Assembly: GCA_038250675.1 (NCBI GenBank)
Contig: JBBSCB010000005.1
Coordinates: forward strand, 62,001 to 126,000
Direction of reading: 5' to 3'
Length of the DNA stretch: 64,000 bases
Source: JAICUF01 sp038250675
Lineage (GTDB): Bacteria; Gemmatimonadota; Gemmatimonadetes; Gemmatimonadales; GWC2-71-9
In this document: positions 62,148 through 64,000 of the stretch, piece after piece
Layout: the number at the start of each line of letters is the position of its first letter
Numbering within the stretch: the first letter of the stretch is position 1
Position numbers and translations under genes: made by a program
The notes under the pieces: model-generated
What the model was told of the DNA's origin: nothing
The model's input: the letters and a program-made list of their open reading frames with translations, nothing else
Databases searched by the model: none

Positions 62148-63263
62148 TCACGGCGCCGGCGACGCTGCCGGCGCCGCGCTCATGATGCGGAGCACCGGCC
62201 GGCCGCCCACGTCCTGGAGCGGGAAATAGATCAGGTGGGTCGCCGCCGCCACGGACACGGTGTGTCCGTGCGGCAGCGTCATCCGCGTGACCGTCACCAG
62301 CGTGTCCCCCCGCTCCTCGAAGACCGTCACCGGCCCGCCCTCCGCGGCCACATAGAGCCGGCGCCAGCCGGGGTCGAACGCCAGCACGTCCGGGTCGGCG
62401 CCGATCGGATAGTGCGCGGTGACGCGCATCGTGCGGAGGTCCATGACCGCGAGCGTCGCGTTGCCCTCGCCGGCGATGAACAGGAGCCGTCGCAGCGGGT
62501 CCACCGACAGGCCGTGCGGGTGTGACGCGCCGGGCACCGGATAGCGGCCCACCACCCGGTCGCTCGCGGGCTCGATGGCCACGACCTCGTTCCGCGTCTG
62601 CACGGCAACGAGCACGCATCCCGACCCCGCGTCGTAGATCGTGTTGCCGGCCTCGCCGCCGAGCGGGATCGTCCGCACAACCCGATCGTGCGCGGCGTCG
62701 ATGACCAGCTCGCCCCCGCCCGCCTCGTCCGACACGTACACCTTGCGGACACCCGGCACGAATGCGATCCCGTCCGGAAAGCCGATCGGTCCCACCCGGG
62801 CGATCACGGTGTCGGACCGCGAATCGATGATGGCCACCCGGTGGAGGCCGGTCGCGGAGGCGTAGACCCGGTTGAGTTCCGGCACCGCCCAGACGCCGGT
62901 GACACCGGGAAGCCCGCGCACGACGCCGGTGACGCGCCGGGTCCTGGTGTCGACCACGACCACTTCGCCGGCATGCATGTGCGAGAGATAGAGCCGTCCG
63001 CTCACCGTATCGAGACTCTGGTAGTCGAACCGCACCGCCGGACCGGGCAGCGGAATCTCCGCGACGGTGGTCAGGCCACCGGCGGGCGGCCGCCCGGCAG
63101 GTTCCGTCTCGCGTCCCACCGGGATGGACGGCGGGGCACAGCGCGGCGGCACGAGCGCGGACTGGGCCGCGATCGCCGCGGCTGAGCCGGCCGCGAGCGC
63201 GCCGAGGAGTGCGGCCGCGGCGAGTTGATGGGCAAAACGCAGGTGACGGGTGGGAGTCGGCAT
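62148..63263 (-). CDS. Secreted YncE-like beta-propeller protein
   Basis: 371 aa from ATG 63263. Basic N-terminus with a hydrophobic signal/anchor (LRFAHQLAAAALLGALAAGSAAAIAAQ). Repeated ~45-residue blades with the YVTN/NHL pattern: GRLYLSHMHAGEVVVVDTRT, NRVYASATGLHRVAIIDSRSD, KVYVSDEAGGGELVIDAAHD, GCVLVAVQTRNEVVAIEPASD, RLLFIAGEGNATLAVMDLRT. Such seven-bladed propellers are periplasmic or extracellular binding proteins; substrate unknown. Confidence 0.85.
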   Translation of the reverse strand: MPTPTRHLRFAHQLAAAALLGALAAGSAAAIAAQSALVPPRCAPPSIPVGRETEPAGRPPAGGLTTVAEIPLPGPAVRFDYQSLDTVSGRLYLSHMHAGEVVVVDTRTRRVTGVVRGLPGVTGVWAVPELNRVYASATGLHRVAIIDSRSDTVIARVGPIGFPDGIAFVPGVRKVYVSDEAGGGELVIDAAHDRVVRTIPLGGEAGNTIYDAGSGCVLVAVQTRNEVVAIEPASDRVVGRYPVPGASHPHGLSVDPLRRLLFIAGEGNATLAVMDLRTMRVTAHYPIGADPDVLAFDPGWRRLYVAAEGGPVTVFEERGDTLVTVTRMTLPHGHTVSVAAATHLIYFPLQDVGGRPVLRIMSAAPAASPAP

Positions 63264-63476
63264 CCGTCCAATCTGTACCGCCAGGCGGTCTCGCGCTTGC
63301 TCCGCGTTCCCCCGCCACGATGCCAACTCACCCCTCATTCGGCGATCGCCCGCGCGCCCGCCCCGCGATCACCGTGTCATGCGCCTGTCATCACGTGCCG
63401 GTAAGCTGCAGTCGCAACAATCACATCACCGGCGGACACATTGCTCGCCGGGCCCACGATTCTCGAGGAGATCAGC

Positions 63477-63947
63477 ATGCGGAAACTCACTGCCATTCCC
63501 GGTATGCTCGCCGCCGGCATCATCCTGGCCGCGGCGCCGGCGCACGCGCAGGAATCCAAGGTCACCCACGCGCAGCTCCCCGCGGCCGTGCAGCAGGCGG
63601 TCGCCGCCAACAGCCAGGGCGCCACCGTCAAGGGGTACGCCCGCGAAGTCGAGCACGGACAAACCTTCTATGAAGTGGAAATGACCGCCAACGGACTGAG
63701 CCGCGACGTGCTTATGGACTCGACCGGTGCGGTGGTGGAGGCCGAGCAGCAGGTCACGATGGGCGCGCTTCCGGCGCCCGTGCAGTCCGCCCTCACGAGC
63801 AAGGCCGGCAAGGGGCGTATCGTGAAAATCGAGTCGCTCACCAAGAAGGGGCAGCTCGTCGCCTACGAGGCGCAGGTGCACACCGGAAAGAAGCACTCGG
63901 AAATCCAGGTCGGCCCCGCCGGTGAGGCGCTCGACCACGAGGAGTAG
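63477..63947 (+). CDS. Periplasmic PepSY-like protein
   Basis: 156 aa from ATG 63477 with GAGGAG upstream. Signal peptide MRKLTAIPGMLAAGIILAAAPAHAQ. Two repeats of the pattern LPAAVQQAVAANSQGATVKGYAREVEHGQTFYEVEM and LPAPVQSALTSKAGKGRIVKIESLTKKGQLVAYEAQV, each like a PepSY/DUF2874-type beta domain (alpha helix then strand pair). These domains bind ligands or inhibit peptidases in the periplasm. The next gene starts 2 bp after the stop. Confidence 0.78.
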   Translation: MRKLTAIPGMLAAGIILAAAPAHAQESKVTHAQLPAAVQQAVAANSQGATVKGYAREVEHGQTFYEVEMTANGLSRDVLMDSTGAVVEAEQQVTMGALPAPVQSALTSKAGKGRIVKIESLTKKGQLVAYEAQVHTGKKHSEIQVGPAGEALDHEE

Positions 63948-63949
63948 CG

Positions 63950-64000
63950 ATGCCACGCCTCCGGATTGCCGTCTGCGCCGCGGGACTCGCCGTGATGGCC
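63950..64000 (+). CDS. Start of an exported protein gene (partial, runs off the right edge)
   Basis: ATG 63950 follows the PepSY-like stop with GGAG upstream; the 17 visible residues (MPRLRIAVCAAGLAVMA) look like a signal peptide. Identity cannot be told. Confidence 0.5.
   Translation, partial: MPRLRIAVCAAGLAVMA

Overview
The window is high-GC bacterial chromosome, dense with genes on both strands, and mostly chained by ATGA/GTGA-type stop/start overlaps. A fused actinobacterial-type 2-oxoglutarate dehydrogenase, GH18-CE4-GT2 fusion, Tat-exported multicopper oxidase, CarH-type carotenoid control and many lipoproteins and outer-membrane genes point to a Gram-negative soil-type lineage. Gemmatimonadota is my best guess, inferred from gene content only and not tested by a search.

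Layout. 1-7.5 kb: a stress/redox module with a universal stress protein, a DosS-like GAF histidine kinase, an OmpR-type regulator in operon with a P1B-like ATPase, a flavin-binding PNPOx-like protein and a membrane protein, then a divergent multicopper oxidase/DUF1003 pair. Three intergenic sites share a 36-bp motif (TGAAG-N4-CTTCA-N17-CTTCA or close variants) placed just upstream of -10-like hexamers, so these genes look like one regulon of the local two-component system. 7.7-16.2 kb: kgd, the GH18-deacetylase-glycosyltransferase fusion and a DUF1624 acyltransferase-like membrane protein. 16.2-18.2 kb: a small accessory island with an orphan terminator, an HNH nuclease and a MazEF-type toxin-antitoxin pair. 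18.2-25.7 kb: an aldo/keto reductase, a PLP decarboxylase-like enzyme and, on the minus strand, a light/B12-type regulator with crtI, crtB, an acyltransferase and a DUF2269 membrane protein in one operon. 25.8-31.2 kb: transketolase, transaldolase, a dicarboxylate symporter and an exported hydrolase. 31.4-38.5 kb: GluQ-RS, a serine hydrolase, a propeller-type sensor kinase with its NarL-type regulator and a small lipoprotein.

39.1-49.2 kb is the most unusual region. Overlapping genes encode an AcpS-type phosphopantetheinyl transferase, a carrier protein, an acyl-CoA-dehydrogenase-like flavoprotein lacking the usual catalytic-Glu motif, a SerRS-like amino acid:[carrier protein] ligase, DUF1839, a GH2 beta-mannosidase-like enzyme and a two-domain alpha/beta hydrolase with a replaced nucleophile. 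The hydrolase is duplicated together with the start of an msrA gene, and both msrA copies are now remnants. This looks like a dedicated pathway that loads and modifies an amino acid on a carrier protein; the product cannot be read from the sequence.

49.2-64 kb: a lipoprotein with a 3' frameshift, an exported metallo-beta-lactamase-fold protein, small hypotheticals, an OmpA lipoprotein, an RND efflux operon divergent from its likely ArsR repressor with a clear promoter/operator, a PIN toxin-antitoxin pair with a palindromic operator, an internally deleted aldo/keto reductase, tRNA-Cys, a beta-propeller protein and a periplasmic PepSY-like protein.

Three genes appear to use non-standard start codons (CTG, CTG and ACG) behind good Shine-Dalgarno sequences, and several promoters place the start point on or next to the start codon, suggesting leaderless mRNAs. 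No insertion sequence, rRNA or CRISPR array was seen.
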